Shown here: piece by piece, positions 37,824-45,202 of the stretch
Position numbering within the stretch: the stretch's first letter is position 1
Layout of the letters: each line of letters begins with the position of its first letter
Assembly: GCF_023148685.1 (NCBI RefSeq)
Contig: NZ_JAHXNL010000006.1
Location: forward strand, 1 to 64,000
Source: Georgenia sp. EYE_87
GTDB taxonomy: Bacteria > Actinomycetota > Actinomycetes > Actinomycetales > Actinomycetaceae
Direction: 5' to 3'
Length of the DNA stretch: 64,000 bases
Made by a program: the position numbers and the translations under genes
The notes under the pieces: generated by a model
The model's input: only the letters and a program-made list of their open reading frames with translations
The model's database searches: none
Told to the model about the DNA's origin: nothing

Positions 37824-38806
37824 CGGGTGCGCACCTTCGGGTCCAGGGCGTCGCGCACCGCGTCACCCATCATGATGAAGCCCAGCACCGTGATGGCGAG
37901 GGCGCCTGCCGGGTAGAAGAGCACCTCCGGCCGCGTGCGCAGCGACTGCTGCGCGATGGAGATGTCCCCGCCCCAGGAGACGACGTTCGGCGGCAGGCCG
38001 ATGCCGAGGAAGCTCAGGGTGGCCTCCGCGACGATGAACGTGCCCAGCGCGACGGTCGCGTAGACGATGATCGGCGCGGCCGCGTTGGGCAGGATGTGCT
38101 TGGTCAGCGCCGAGATCCGGCTGACGCCGAGCGACTTCGCCGCGGTGACGTAGTCGTTGTTCTTCACGCTCATGACCGAGCCGCGGGTGATGCGTGCGAT
38201 CTGGGTCCAGCCGAACGAGGCCAGCACCGCGACGACGGTCAGCGAGGTCCTGTTCTCGCTGAAGAGCTGCATGATCACGATCGCGGCGAGCGTCAGCGGG
38301 ATCGCGAAGAAGATGTCGGTGATGCGCGAGAGGATCGTGTCGAACCAGCCGCCGAAGAAGCCGGCGACGGCGCCCATGACGGTGCCGATGATCAGCACGG
38401 CCAGGGTGGTGAGCACACCCACGATCACCGAGGGGCGTGCGCCGTAGATGACCCGGGAGTAGATGTCGCAGCCCTGCTTGTCGAACCCGAAGGGGTGACC
38501 GGCGGCGGAGCCGCCGAGGCTGTTGGAGAGCTCGCAGAACCGGGGGTTCTGCGAGGTGAAAAGGCTCGGGAACGCCGCGACGACGACGACGAGCGCGATG
38601 ATGGCCGCGGCGACCCAGAAGAGCGGACGACGGCGGAGCTTGTGCCAGGCCTCGCTCCACAGGCTGGAGGGGGCGCCGGAGTCGTCGACGGCGTCGACGG
38701 CGCCGAGGCCCGTCTCGTCCATCTCCGCGAAGAAGTGCTCCTGGTGGCGCCGCGTGGCGAGGGGCTCCGGACCGCGTCCCGGGCCGGTGTGGATGATGTC
38801 AGGCAT
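37820..38806 (-). CDS. Peptide ABC transporter permease (DppC type)
   Basis: The 328-residue permease has an 80-residue N-terminal cytoplasmic region with its first helix at LFWVAAAIIALVVVVAAF, a large loop containing GFDKQGCDIYSRVIYGARPS, and EAA loop DYVTAAKSLGVSRISALTKH. Overlaps the upstream permease gene by eight bases and the ATPase gene by four, so expression is coupled. Confidence 0.93.
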   Translation of the reverse strand: MPDIIHTGPGRGPEPLATRRHQEHFFAEMDETGLGAVDAVDDSGAPSSLWSEAWHKLRRRPLFWVAAAIIALVVVVAAFPSLFTSQNPRFCELSNSLGGSAAGHPFGFDKQGCDIYSRVIYGARPSVIVGVLTTLAVLIIGTVMGAVAGFFGGWFDTILSRITDIFFAIPLTLAAIVIMQLFSENRTSLTVVAVLASFGWTQIARITRGSVMSVKNNDYVTAAKSLGVSRISALTKHILPNAAAPIIVYATVALGTFIVAEATLSFLGIGLPPNVVSWGGDISIAQQSLRTRPEVLFYPAGALAITVLGFIMMGDAVRDALDPKVRTR

Positions 38807-39725
38807 AACGGATCCTCGGGTCCAGAGCGGCGTACAGAAGGTCGACGACGAGGTTCGCGACGATGTAGATCAGGACCAGCACGGTGGTCAGCGAGACGAC
38901 CGTGGCGTTCTCCCCCTGCAGGACGGCCCGGTAGAGGGTGCCGCCCACGCCGTTGATGTTGAAGATGCCCTCGGTGACGATCGCCCCGCCCATGAGGGCG
39001 CCCAGGTCGGCACCGAGGAAGGTCACGACCGGGATGAGGGAGTTGCGCAGCACGTGCACGTTGATGACGCGGCCACGGGAGAGCCCCTTGGCGGTCGCCG
39101 TGCGCACGTAGTCGGCGGTGAGGTTCTCCGAGACCGACGTCCGCGTCAGGCGGATGACGTAGGCGAAGGACACCGCTCCGAGCACCAGCGCCGGCATGAG
39201 CAGGCTCTTGAAGTCCGGGTCGCTGCCTGCCGTCGTCGGCAACCAGCCCAGCTGGACCCCGACGAAGAACTGCAGCACGAACCCGATGACGAACGTCGGC
39301 ACCGCGATGACGAAGAGGCTCGTGACCAGGGCGGTGGCGTCGAAGATGCCGCCGCGGCGCAGGCCGGCGACCAGGCCGACCAGCACGCCGAACACCGCCT
39401 CGAAGACGAGCGCCATGATGGCGAGCTTGAACGTGACGGGCAGCGCGCCCTTGATCACGTCGAAGACGTCGCGGCCGGAGAAGGTGATCCCGAAGTCCAG
39501 CGTCAGGATGCCCTGGAGATAGAGCAGGTACTGGACGATGAACGGCTCGTCGAGGTTGTACTGCTGGCGGATCTGGTCCTTGACGGCGTCCGGCAGCCCG
39601 CGCTCACCGCCGAGCGCCGCGACCGGGTCGCCGGGCAGGGCGAACACCATGAAATAGATGAGCAGCGTGGCCCCCAGGAACACGGGGATCACCTGCAGGA
39701 TCCTGCGCCCGATGTACCGGAGCAT
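38799..39725 (-). CDS. Peptide ABC transporter permease (DppB type)
   Basis: The 308-residue permease begins MLRYIGRRILQVIPVFLGAT, has six helices and the EAA loop DYVRTATAKGLSRGRVINVH. First of the translationally overlapping B-C-DF block. The binding-protein gene lies 243 bases upstream, separated by two stem-loops. GAGGGACCTG precedes the ATG. Confidence 0.93.
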   Translation of the reverse strand: MLRYIGRRILQVIPVFLGATLLIYFMVFALPGDPVAALGGERGLPDAVKDQIRQQYNLDEPFIVQYLLYLQGILTLDFGITFSGRDVFDVIKGALPVTFKLAIMALVFEAVFGVLVGLVAGLRRGGIFDATALVTSLFVIAVPTFVIGFVLQFFVGVQLGWLPTTAGSDPDFKSLLMPALVLGAVSFAYVIRLTRTSVSENLTADYVRTATAKGLSRGRVINVHVLRNSLIPVVTFLGADLGALMGGAIVTEGIFNINGVGGTLYRAVLQGENATVVSLTTVLVLIYIVANLVVDLLYAALDPRIRYA

Positions 39726-39812
39726 CAGGTCCCTCCTCGATCAAGTCGTTTTTTCAGACACTACGCGTGGACGTCGGCGGGCCATCGTGGCTCGGCGTCG
39801 ACGGGGGTGCGA

Positions 39813-39836
39813 GGGACGACGATACGTCGTCGTCCC
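39813..39836 (-). terminator. Stem-loop between binding-protein and permease genes
   Basis: GGGACGACGA and TCGTCGTCCC form a perfect ten-base-pair stem with a TACG loop, the second of two hairpins after the binding-protein gene. May stabilise or attenuate the transcript. Confidence 0.55.
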
Positions 39837-39848
39837 GTGACGCACGAA

Positions 39849-39883
39849 GCCGGGGGCCGGACCTTGCGGGTCCCACCCCCGGC
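39849..39883 (-). terminator. Partial terminator after binding-protein gene
   Basis: GCCGGGGG/CCCCCGGC with inner GGACC/GGTCC and a TTGCG loop, about 86 bases after the binding-protein stop. Likely lets the lipoprotein be made in excess over the membrane proteins. Confidence 0.6.
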
Positions 39884-39968
39884 TCCGGGGCGCCTACGAG
39901 TGAGAAGCGTCACTCCAGCCGCGTGAGCGGCGTCACCGTCCGGGGTGAGAACGATCACCCCCGGTCGG

Positions 39969-41609
39969 TCACTCCGACTTGGTGACCTGGTAGAGCAGCG
40001 GCTCGGAGTCCCAGCCGAACTCGACGTTGTCGACCGTGTCGGCCCAGCCACCGGTGACGTTCTGGTACCACAGCGGGATACCCGGCAGGTCGCGGAAGAG
40101 GACCTCCTGCGCCTGCAGGAAGAACTCGTTGGCCTCCTCGATGGACTCGGCCGAGTTGCCCTGCGCCATGAGGGACTCGAACTCCTCGGAGGCGTAGAAC
40201 GCGTCGTTGGAGCCCGCACCCTCGGTGTAGATCGGCGCGAGGAAGTTGGCCAGCGACGGGTAGTCGCCCTGCCAGCCGGCGCGGAACATGCCGGTCATCT
40301 GCTTGTTGTCCCGCGCGTCGAGGAACTCGGAGAACTGCGCGTAGGGCTCCATCTCCGCCTCGATGCCGAGGGTGTTGCGGATGGAGTTGTTCACCGCGTC
40401 GACCCACGGCTGGTGGTCCGAGTCGGTGTTCGTGGCGATCGTGAACGTGCGGTCGCCCCACGGCTCGATGGCCTCGGCCTCGGCCCACAGCTCCTTGGCG
40501 CGCTCCGGGTCGAACTCGAGCACCTCGTTACCCGGGACCTCCTCGCTCCAGCCGGCGATGACCGGGGAAGTGAAGTCCTTGGCGGGGGTGCGGGTGCCGT
40601 TGAAGATCACCTCGGTGACCTCGTCGCGGTTGATCGCGTGGGAGATCGCCTGCCGGCGCAGGAGCCCCGCCTCGCCCGACCACTCGGGCAGGTACGACGG
40701 GACGCTGAGGGTCTGGTTGATGGCCGCCGGCTGGTTGACGGAGCGGCCCTCGAGCTCGTCCTCGAACGAGGTGATCGAGGAGTTCGGGATGTTCTCGATG
40801 ACGTCGAGGTTCCCCGAGAGCAGGTCGGCGTACGCCGCGTCCTCCTGCTCGTAGAACACCACGGACACGCCGCCGTTCTGGGGCGCGCGCCCGCCCTTGT
40901 ACTCGGGGTTCGGCACCATGTCCACGCGGACGTTGTGCTCCCACGCACCCTCGCCGTCGAACATGTACGGGCCGTTGCCCACCGGGTTCTCGCCGAAGGC
41001 CTCGGGGTCCTCGAAGAAGACCTCGGGCAGCGGGTAGTACGCGGTGTAGCCCAGGCGCAGCGGGAAGTCCGCCTCGGGCTGGACGAGCTTGACGGTGAAC
41101 GTCAGGTCGTCGACGACCTCGAGACCCGTGAGCTCGGAGTCCTCGTCGTAGGAGAAGCCCTCGATGATCTCGAAGAAGTAGCTGTTGTTCTGGGCGTTGC
41201 TCAGCAGCGCGCCGTAGTTCCAGGCGTCGACGAAGCTGCTCGCGGTGACGGGTGAGCCGTCGGAGAACGTCCAGCCGTCCTGCAGCTTGATCGTGAAGGT
41301 CTGGTTGTCCTCGGTCTCGATGGACTCGGCGATCTCGTTCTCGACGCTGCCGTCCGCGTTGTAGCGGACGAGTCCCGCGAAGAGCTGGGTCATGATGCGG
41401 CCGCCGCCGGTCTCGTTCGTGTGGGCGGGCAGCAGCGGGTTCTGCGGCTCCGTGCCGTTGACCGTCACGATCCCGCTGCTGGTGGCGCCGTCGGTGGCAC
41501 CGGCGGTCTCGTCGGCGGCGGTGTCGTCGCCGGACGAGCCGCACGCGGCGAGCACGAGGGAGCCCGTGAGAATCGTGGCGGCCATGCCCGCCATGCGCTT
41601 GGTCTTCAA
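39969..41609 (-). CDS. Oligopeptide ABC transporter binding lipoprotein (OppA type)
   Basis: The 546-residue protein starts at TTG, right after AGGAGG, with signal MKTKRMAGMAATILTGSLVL and lipobox Cys23. Starting at a downstream ATG would lose the basic residues of the signal. The mature protein has the OppA-like SBP_bac_5 layout: TIKLQDGWTFSDGSPVTASS, NPVGNGPYMFDG, RQAISHAINRDEVTEVIF. It binds oligopeptides outside the membrane. First gene of the A-B-C-DF operon. Three contiguous 11-bp repeats lie about 130 bases upstream. Confidence 0.93.
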   Translation of the reverse strand: MKTKRMAGMAATILTGSLVLAACGSSGDDTAADETAGATDGATSSGIVTVNGTEPQNPLLPAHTNETGGGRIMTQLFAGLVRYNADGSVENEIAESIETEDNQTFTIKLQDGWTFSDGSPVTASSFVDAWNYGALLSNAQNNSYFFEIIEGFSYDEDSELTGLEVVDDLTFTVKLVQPEADFPLRLGYTAYYPLPEVFFEDPEAFGENPVGNGPYMFDGEGAWEHNVRVDMVPNPEYKGGRAPQNGGVSVVFYEQEDAAYADLLSGNLDVIENIPNSSITSFEDELEGRSVNQPAAINQTLSVPSYLPEWSGEAGLLRRQAISHAINRDEVTEVIFNGTRTPAKDFTSPVIAGWSEEVPGNEVLEFDPERAKELWAEAEAIEPWGDRTFTIATNTDSDHQPWVDAVNNSIRNTLGIEAEMEPYAQFSEFLDARDNKQMTGMFRAGWQGDYPSLANFLAPIYTEGAGSNDAFYASEEFESLMAQGNSAESIEEANEFFLQAQEVLFRDLPGIPLWYQNVTGGWADTVDNVEFGWDSEPLLYQVTKSE

Positions 41610-41740
41610 TGTTCCTCCTGATGAGTGAGCGGAACGCTCGCCCGCCGATGGCGCCCAGGTCCCGGGCACAGGCACACGGGCCTCGTCGGCGAGATTAGGG
41701 AACGATATGTCGCCTGTGGAGGTGCACCGGCACCCACCAC

Positions 41741-41773
41741 CCGATCGTTACCCGATCGTGACCGCATCGTGAG
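41741..41773 (-). promoter_or_regulatory. Three contiguous 11-bp repeats before the oligopeptide operon
   Basis: Minus strand: CTCACGATGCG, GTCACGATCGG and GTAACGATCGG, head to tail with exactly one helical turn between cores. The same core occurs twice before the VanW gene. Candidate site for an OmpR-family response regulator such as MtrA. Confidence 0.6.
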
Positions 41774-41826
41774 ACGTGGCCCCCTGCCGGAGCCGCGTCC
41801 CCTGGGGCTTTCGTCCCTGTCCGGCG

Positions 41827-42222
41827 TCACCGACGCCGGCGGAACGCCCAGGCCAGCACGGCGACCGCGACGAGGAGCTGACCGCCCACGGCGAGCCGGT
41901 TGACGTCGAGGGCGGGCTGCCACTGCACCGAGCCGTCGCGCACGACGAACACGCCCGCCGGCTTCGCCATCACCCCGAACCCGCCTCCGCCGCCCTCGCC
42001 CTCGGCGCCCCGGGCCCCGCCGTCCTGGACGCCGAGCGAGCCCTGGGCGTCCGGGCGTGCCGCTCCCCCGTAGCCCATGCCGGAGCCACCCGTCACCTTG
42101 GCGACGGGGATGACCGTGGTGTCCCCGCTGACGTAGGCCTCGCCGAACACGCGGCGCACGGTGAGGGCGTCGCGCGCGGACTCGGTGATCAGGTCGACGC
42201 TCGTGCTGCCTCGGTCGGACAC
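41827..42222 (-). CDS. GerW/YtfJ-family protein with C-terminal membrane helix
   Basis: The 131-residue protein starts at GTG (GGAGG seven bases upstream). DALTVRRVFGEAYVSGDTTV and IPVAKVTGGSGMGYG match the GerW (spore protein YtfJ) domain, then come a Gly-rich stretch and GVFVVRDGSVQWQPALDVNR, and a hydrophobic tail (LLVAVAVLAWAF) with arginines. It is probably a tail-anchored protein. GerW's molecular function is unknown even in Bacillus. This lineage does not form endospores. Longer in-frame openings upstream show no family sequence. Confidence 0.82.
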   Translation of the reverse strand: MSDRGSTSVDLITESARDALTVRRVFGEAYVSGDTTVIPVAKVTGGSGMGYGGAARPDAQGSLGVQDGGARGAEGEGGGGGFGVMAKPAGVFVVRDGSVQWQPALDVNRLAVGGQLLVAVAVLAWAFRRRR

Positions 42223-42510
42223 GTCATCCTCCAGCTCGGGACGCCGGGGGCCACGGGCCGCCAGGCGGGTCCCGACCAGCGTAGGCGACACGCCCGGACG
42301 CGGTGCCGGCTTCGTCGACCGGAATCGGCGCGCTGGCGCCGATCGTGCGGGACCGGCCCCCGCCACCTGCGGGCCGCCGGGGTTGCGCGGGCCCCCGGCC
42401 ACGCACCACGGTGGAGGGGTCCGAGGCGCGTGCGGACCGCTCCACGAGGTGGTCGTAGGCGTCGCCGCCGGCCCACCGGTCGGCTCCCCCGCACCGACGA
42501 CAGGAGAACC

Positions 42511-42798
42511 ATGCTCACCCTCACCCGCAACGCCCAGGCCGCCGTGAAGGGCCTCGCCACGGAGGCCGGCCTGCCGGACGGCGGCGGTGTGCGCATCGCG
42601 CTGACCGCCGAGCAGGACCAGCTCGAGATGAGCCTGGTGGCCGAGCCGCTCGAGAGCGACCAGGTCATCGACGCCGAGGAGGCCAAGGTCTTCGTCTCCG
42701 AGGAGACCTCCCCCATCCTCTCGGGGCACACCCTCGACGCCGCCCAGACGCCGGAAGGCATCGGCTTCAGCCTGCACCCGCAGGAGCCCGAGGCCTGA
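42511..42798 (+). CDS. HesB/IscA-like protein lacking all cysteines
   Basis: The 95-residue protein (MLTLTRNAQAAVKGLATEAG) follows the A-type carrier fold: AGLPDGGGVRIALTAEQDQ, then LEMSLVAEPLESDQVI and ISP-like VFVSEETSPILSGHTLDA. It contains no Cys at all, so it cannot ligate an Fe-S cluster in the usual way. Annotated IscA-like proteins of this kind occur in actinobacteria. Their role is unknown. CAGGAG sits five bases before the ATG. Confidence 0.82.
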   Translation: MLTLTRNAQAAVKGLATEAGLPDGGGVRIALTAEQDQLEMSLVAEPLESDQVIDAEEAKVFVSEETSPILSGHTLDAAQTPEGIGFSLHPQEPEA

Positions 42799-42872
42799 TC
42801 CCCCGCCGCGGCGCCCACCTCCAGGGGTGGGCGCCGTCGTCGTCCCCGCCTCTGTCGATGAGAGACGCCCGG

Positions 42873-43670
42873 CTACGCGGGACGGCGCGGCACGACGGCG
42901 AAGCGCCGGTTCGCCAGGGACGGGTTGCGCTCGCGCACCGCGCGCACCTTCGCCGCGGAGACGTCCACGACGGCGACCCCAGGCTCCTCCCCGAGCGCCG
43001 CCAGGATCTCGCCGGAGGGATCGACCCCGAGCGAGCGGCCCGTGCGGTGGCGGCCGCACTGCCCGCTGGCCAGCACGTAGACCGTGTTCTCGATGGCCCG
43101 GGCCCGGGCGAGCACCTCCCAGTGGGTCGCCTTGCCGGGCCCCGCCATCCAGGTGGACGGGACGGCGAGCACGTCCGCCCCGGCGTCGACGAGGAACCTC
43201 GCCATCTCGGGGAACCGCAGGTCGTAGCAGGTCATCACGCCCACGTGGAGGTCGCCGACGGGCAGCACGAGCGGTTCCGGGGAGGCTGCGGCCAGGCGGT
43301 CGGACTCGCGGTCGCCGAACGCGTCGTAGAGGTGCACCTTGCGGTAGGCGCCGGCGAGGGCACCGTCAGGCCCGAGCGCCACGACGGTGTTGGCGGGCCG
43401 GTCGGCGGTCGTCTCCGTCATGCCGGCGAGGACCGTGACCTGGTGCTCGCGCGCCAGGCGGGCGAGCGCGGTGACGAAGGCGCCGTCCAGCGGCTCGGCC
43501 TGGGCGCGCAGGGACTCGGCGTCCGGCCGTGGGTCCCAGGACATCGTGTACTCGGGCAGCACCACCAGCTCCGCGCCGTCCGCGGCCGCCCGGGCCACGA
43601 GGGTGGCGGCGGCGTCGAGGTTGGCCGCCTTGTCCGTCGTCGCCGCGAGCTGGGCGAGGGCCATCCGCAT
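42873..43670 (-). CDS. Carbon-nitrogen hydrolase (nitrilase superfamily)
   Basis: The 265-residue protein has the catalytic triad Glu40 (VVLPEYTM), Lys111 (YRKVHLYD) and Cys148 (VMTCYDLRFPE). Layout matches Nit1/deaminated-glutathione amidase and omega-amidase relatives, which hydrolyse amides of small acids in the cytoplasm. No thiol-substrate motif distinguishes these. The ATG at 43670 is preferred over one 60 bases upstream because MRMALAQL is the family start and TACCCT precedes it by six bases. Confidence 0.91.
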   Translation of the reverse strand: MRMALAQLAATTDKAANLDAAATLVARAAADGAELVVLPEYTMSWDPRPDAESLRAQAEPLDGAFVTALARLAREHQVTVLAGMTETTADRPANTVVALGPDGALAGAYRKVHLYDAFGDRESDRLAAASPEPLVLPVGDLHVGVMTCYDLRFPEMARFLVDAGADVLAVPSTWMAGPGKATHWEVLARARAIENTVYVLASGQCGRHRTGRSLGVDPSGEILAALGEEPGVAVVDVSAAKVRAVRERNPSLANRRFAVVPRRPA

Positions 43671-43676
43671 GCCCCG

Positions 43677-43682
43677 AGGGTA
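43677..43682 (-). promoter_or_regulatory. -10 element for leaderless nitrilase transcript
   Basis: TACCCT, six bases before the nitrilase ATG, with no Shine-Dalgarno sequence. The divergent yidD promoter lies 33 bases away. Confidence 0.5.
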
Positions 43683-43714
43683 CGGCCCACCGGGCGGCAC
43701 GGCGCCGTCGCGGC

Positions 43715-43720
43715 TAGCGT
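43715..43720 (+). promoter_or_regulatory. -10 element for yidD
   Basis: TAGCGT, eight bases before the yidD ATG, forms a back-to-back pair with the nitrilase -10. Confidence 0.45.
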
Positions 43721-43728
43721 CAGTGCGC

Positions 43729-44016
43729 ATGGGACCCCTGACCCGCGCGGCCGACGCCGCGATCCGCGGCTACCAGCAGCACCTCTCCCCGCGGAAGAGC
43801 TGGAGCTGCGCCCACCTGGTCGCCCACGGCGGCCGGTCCTGCTCGGCCGCGGTGCGCGAGATCATCGCGGCTCGGGGGCTGGTGCGCGGGGCTGTGCCCA
43901 CGGCGCTGCGGTTCCTCGCGTGCTACCGCGCGGCGGCTCTGCTGGCGCAGACGGACGTGCAGGGCGTGTGCTGCTGCGGCGGCATCCCGATCCCGTTCCG
44001 CTTCGGCGGGCGCTGA
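43729..44016 (+). CDS. yidD: YidD-family membrane protein insertion efficiency factor
   Basis: The 95-residue protein resembles Yid[21 protein letters not shown], then a Cys-Ser pair ([19 protein letters not shown]) and [10 protein letters not shown]. YidD sits at the inner membrane face near YidC and assists protein insertion. A divergent C-terminus with three adjacent Cys ([11 protein letters not shown]) could bind metal. yidD is usually beside rnpA and yidC near the origin. Here it stands apart, convergent with ychF, so it may be a second copy. Confidence 0.75.
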   Translation: MGPLTRAADAAIRGYQQHLSPRKSWSCAHLVAHGGRSCSAAVREIIAARGLVRGAVPTALRFLACYRAAALLAQTDVQGVCCCGGIPIPFRFGGR

Positions 44017-44034
44017 CCGGGGTCACCGCCCGGC

Positions 44035-45120
44035 TCAGACGTTGAAGCGGAACTCCACGACGTCGCCGTCGCGCATGACGTAGTCCTTGCCCTCCATGCG
44101 CACCTTGCCGTGCGCGCGAGCCTCCGCCACCGAGCCGAGCTCCACGAGGTCCTCGAAGGAGATGACCTCGGCCTTGATGAACCCGCGCTCGAAGTCGGTG
44201 TGGATGACCCCGGCGGCCTGCGGCGCGGTCCAGCCCCGGTGGATCGTCCAGGCCCGGGCCTCCTTCGGCCCGGCCGTGAGGTAGGTCTGCAGGCCCAGCG
44301 TGTGGAAGCCGACGCGGGCGAGCTGGTCCAGGCCCGCCTCCTCCTGGCCGGACTCGGCCAGCATCTCCGCAGCCTCGTCGGGCTCGAGCTCGACGAGCTC
44401 GGACTCGAACTTCGCGTCCAGGAATATGGCGTCCGCCGGTGCGACGAGCGCGCGCAGCTCGGCCTGCATCGCCTCGTCCGCCAGGCCGGCGTCGTCGGTG
44501 TTGAAGACGTAGATGAACGGCTTGGCCGTCATGAGCTGGAAGGTGGCGAGGACGTCCGGGTCGAGGCCGGCCTTCTCGGCGCCGGCGGAGAGCAGCGTGC
44601 CCTCGCCGAGGAGCGCCATCGCGCCCTTCGCCGTCTCGAGGACCTCGGCGTCGACCTTCTTGCCGCGGACCTCCTTCTCCAGCCGCGGGATCGCCTTCTC
44701 CAGGGTCTGGAGGTCGGCGAGGATCAGCTCGGTGGAGATGGTCTCGATGTCGTCCTTCGGGTCCACCCGGCCCTCCACGTGGACGACGTCGCCGTCCTGG
44801 AACACGCGGGTGACCTGGCAGATCGCGTCGGCCTCGCGGATGTTCGCGAGGAACTGGTTGCCCAGGCCCTCCCCCTCGGAGGCGCCCTTGACGATCCCGG
44901 CGATGTCCACGAACGAGACGGTGGCGGGCACGATCCGCTCGGAGCCGAAGATCTCCGCCAGCTTGTCCAGGCGCGGGTCCGGCAGCGGGACGACGCCGAT
45001 GTTCGGCTCGATCGTCGCGAACGGGTAGTTCGCCGCGAGGACCGTCGCCCGTGTCAGGGCGTTGAAGAGGGTGGACTTGCCGACGTTGGGGAGACCGGCG
45101 ATACCGATAGTGAGGGCCAC
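44035..45120 (-). CDS. ychF: Universally conserved Obg-family ATPase/GTPase YchF
   Basis: The 361-residue protein starts at GTG with [19 protein letters not shown] (P-loop), [17 protein letters not shown] (switch II), a coiled-coil helical insert and a C-terminal TGS domain ([19 protein letters not shown]). The specificity loop VFNTDD replaces the NKxD of GTPases, as in YchF, which prefers ATP. It binds ribosomes and affects translation and oxidative stress response. TAGACT lies eight bases before the start. Confidence 0.96.
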   Translation of the reverse strand: MALTIGIAGLPNVGKSTLFNALTRATVLAANYPFATIEPNIGVVPLPDPRLDKLAEIFGSERIVPATVSFVDIAGIVKGASEGEGLGNQFLANIREADAICQVTRVFQDGDVVHVEGRVDPKDDIETISTELILADLQTLEKAIPRLEKEVRGKKVDAEVLETAKGAMALLGEGTLLSAGAEKAGLDPDVLATFQLMTAKPFIYVFNTDDAGLADEAMQAELRALVAPADAIFLDAKFESELVELEPDEAAEMLAESGQEEAGLDQLARVGFHTLGLQTYLTAGPKEARAWTIHRGWTAPQAAGVIHTDFERGFIKAEVISFEDLVELGSVAEARAHGKVRMEGKDYVMRDGDVVEFRFNV

Positions 45121-45128
45121 GTGGGCCG

Positions 45129-45134
45129 AGTCTA
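45129..45134 (-). promoter_or_regulatory. -10 element of ychF
   Basis: TAGACT, eight bases before the GTG of ychF, gives a leaderless or near-leaderless transcript. Confidence 0.5.
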
Positions 45135-45202
45135 CGTGCCCGGCCGCACGCACGACCTTCGCGGCGGTGACGACCGCGCCACATCACCGGCGGCGGTGTC
45201 GG

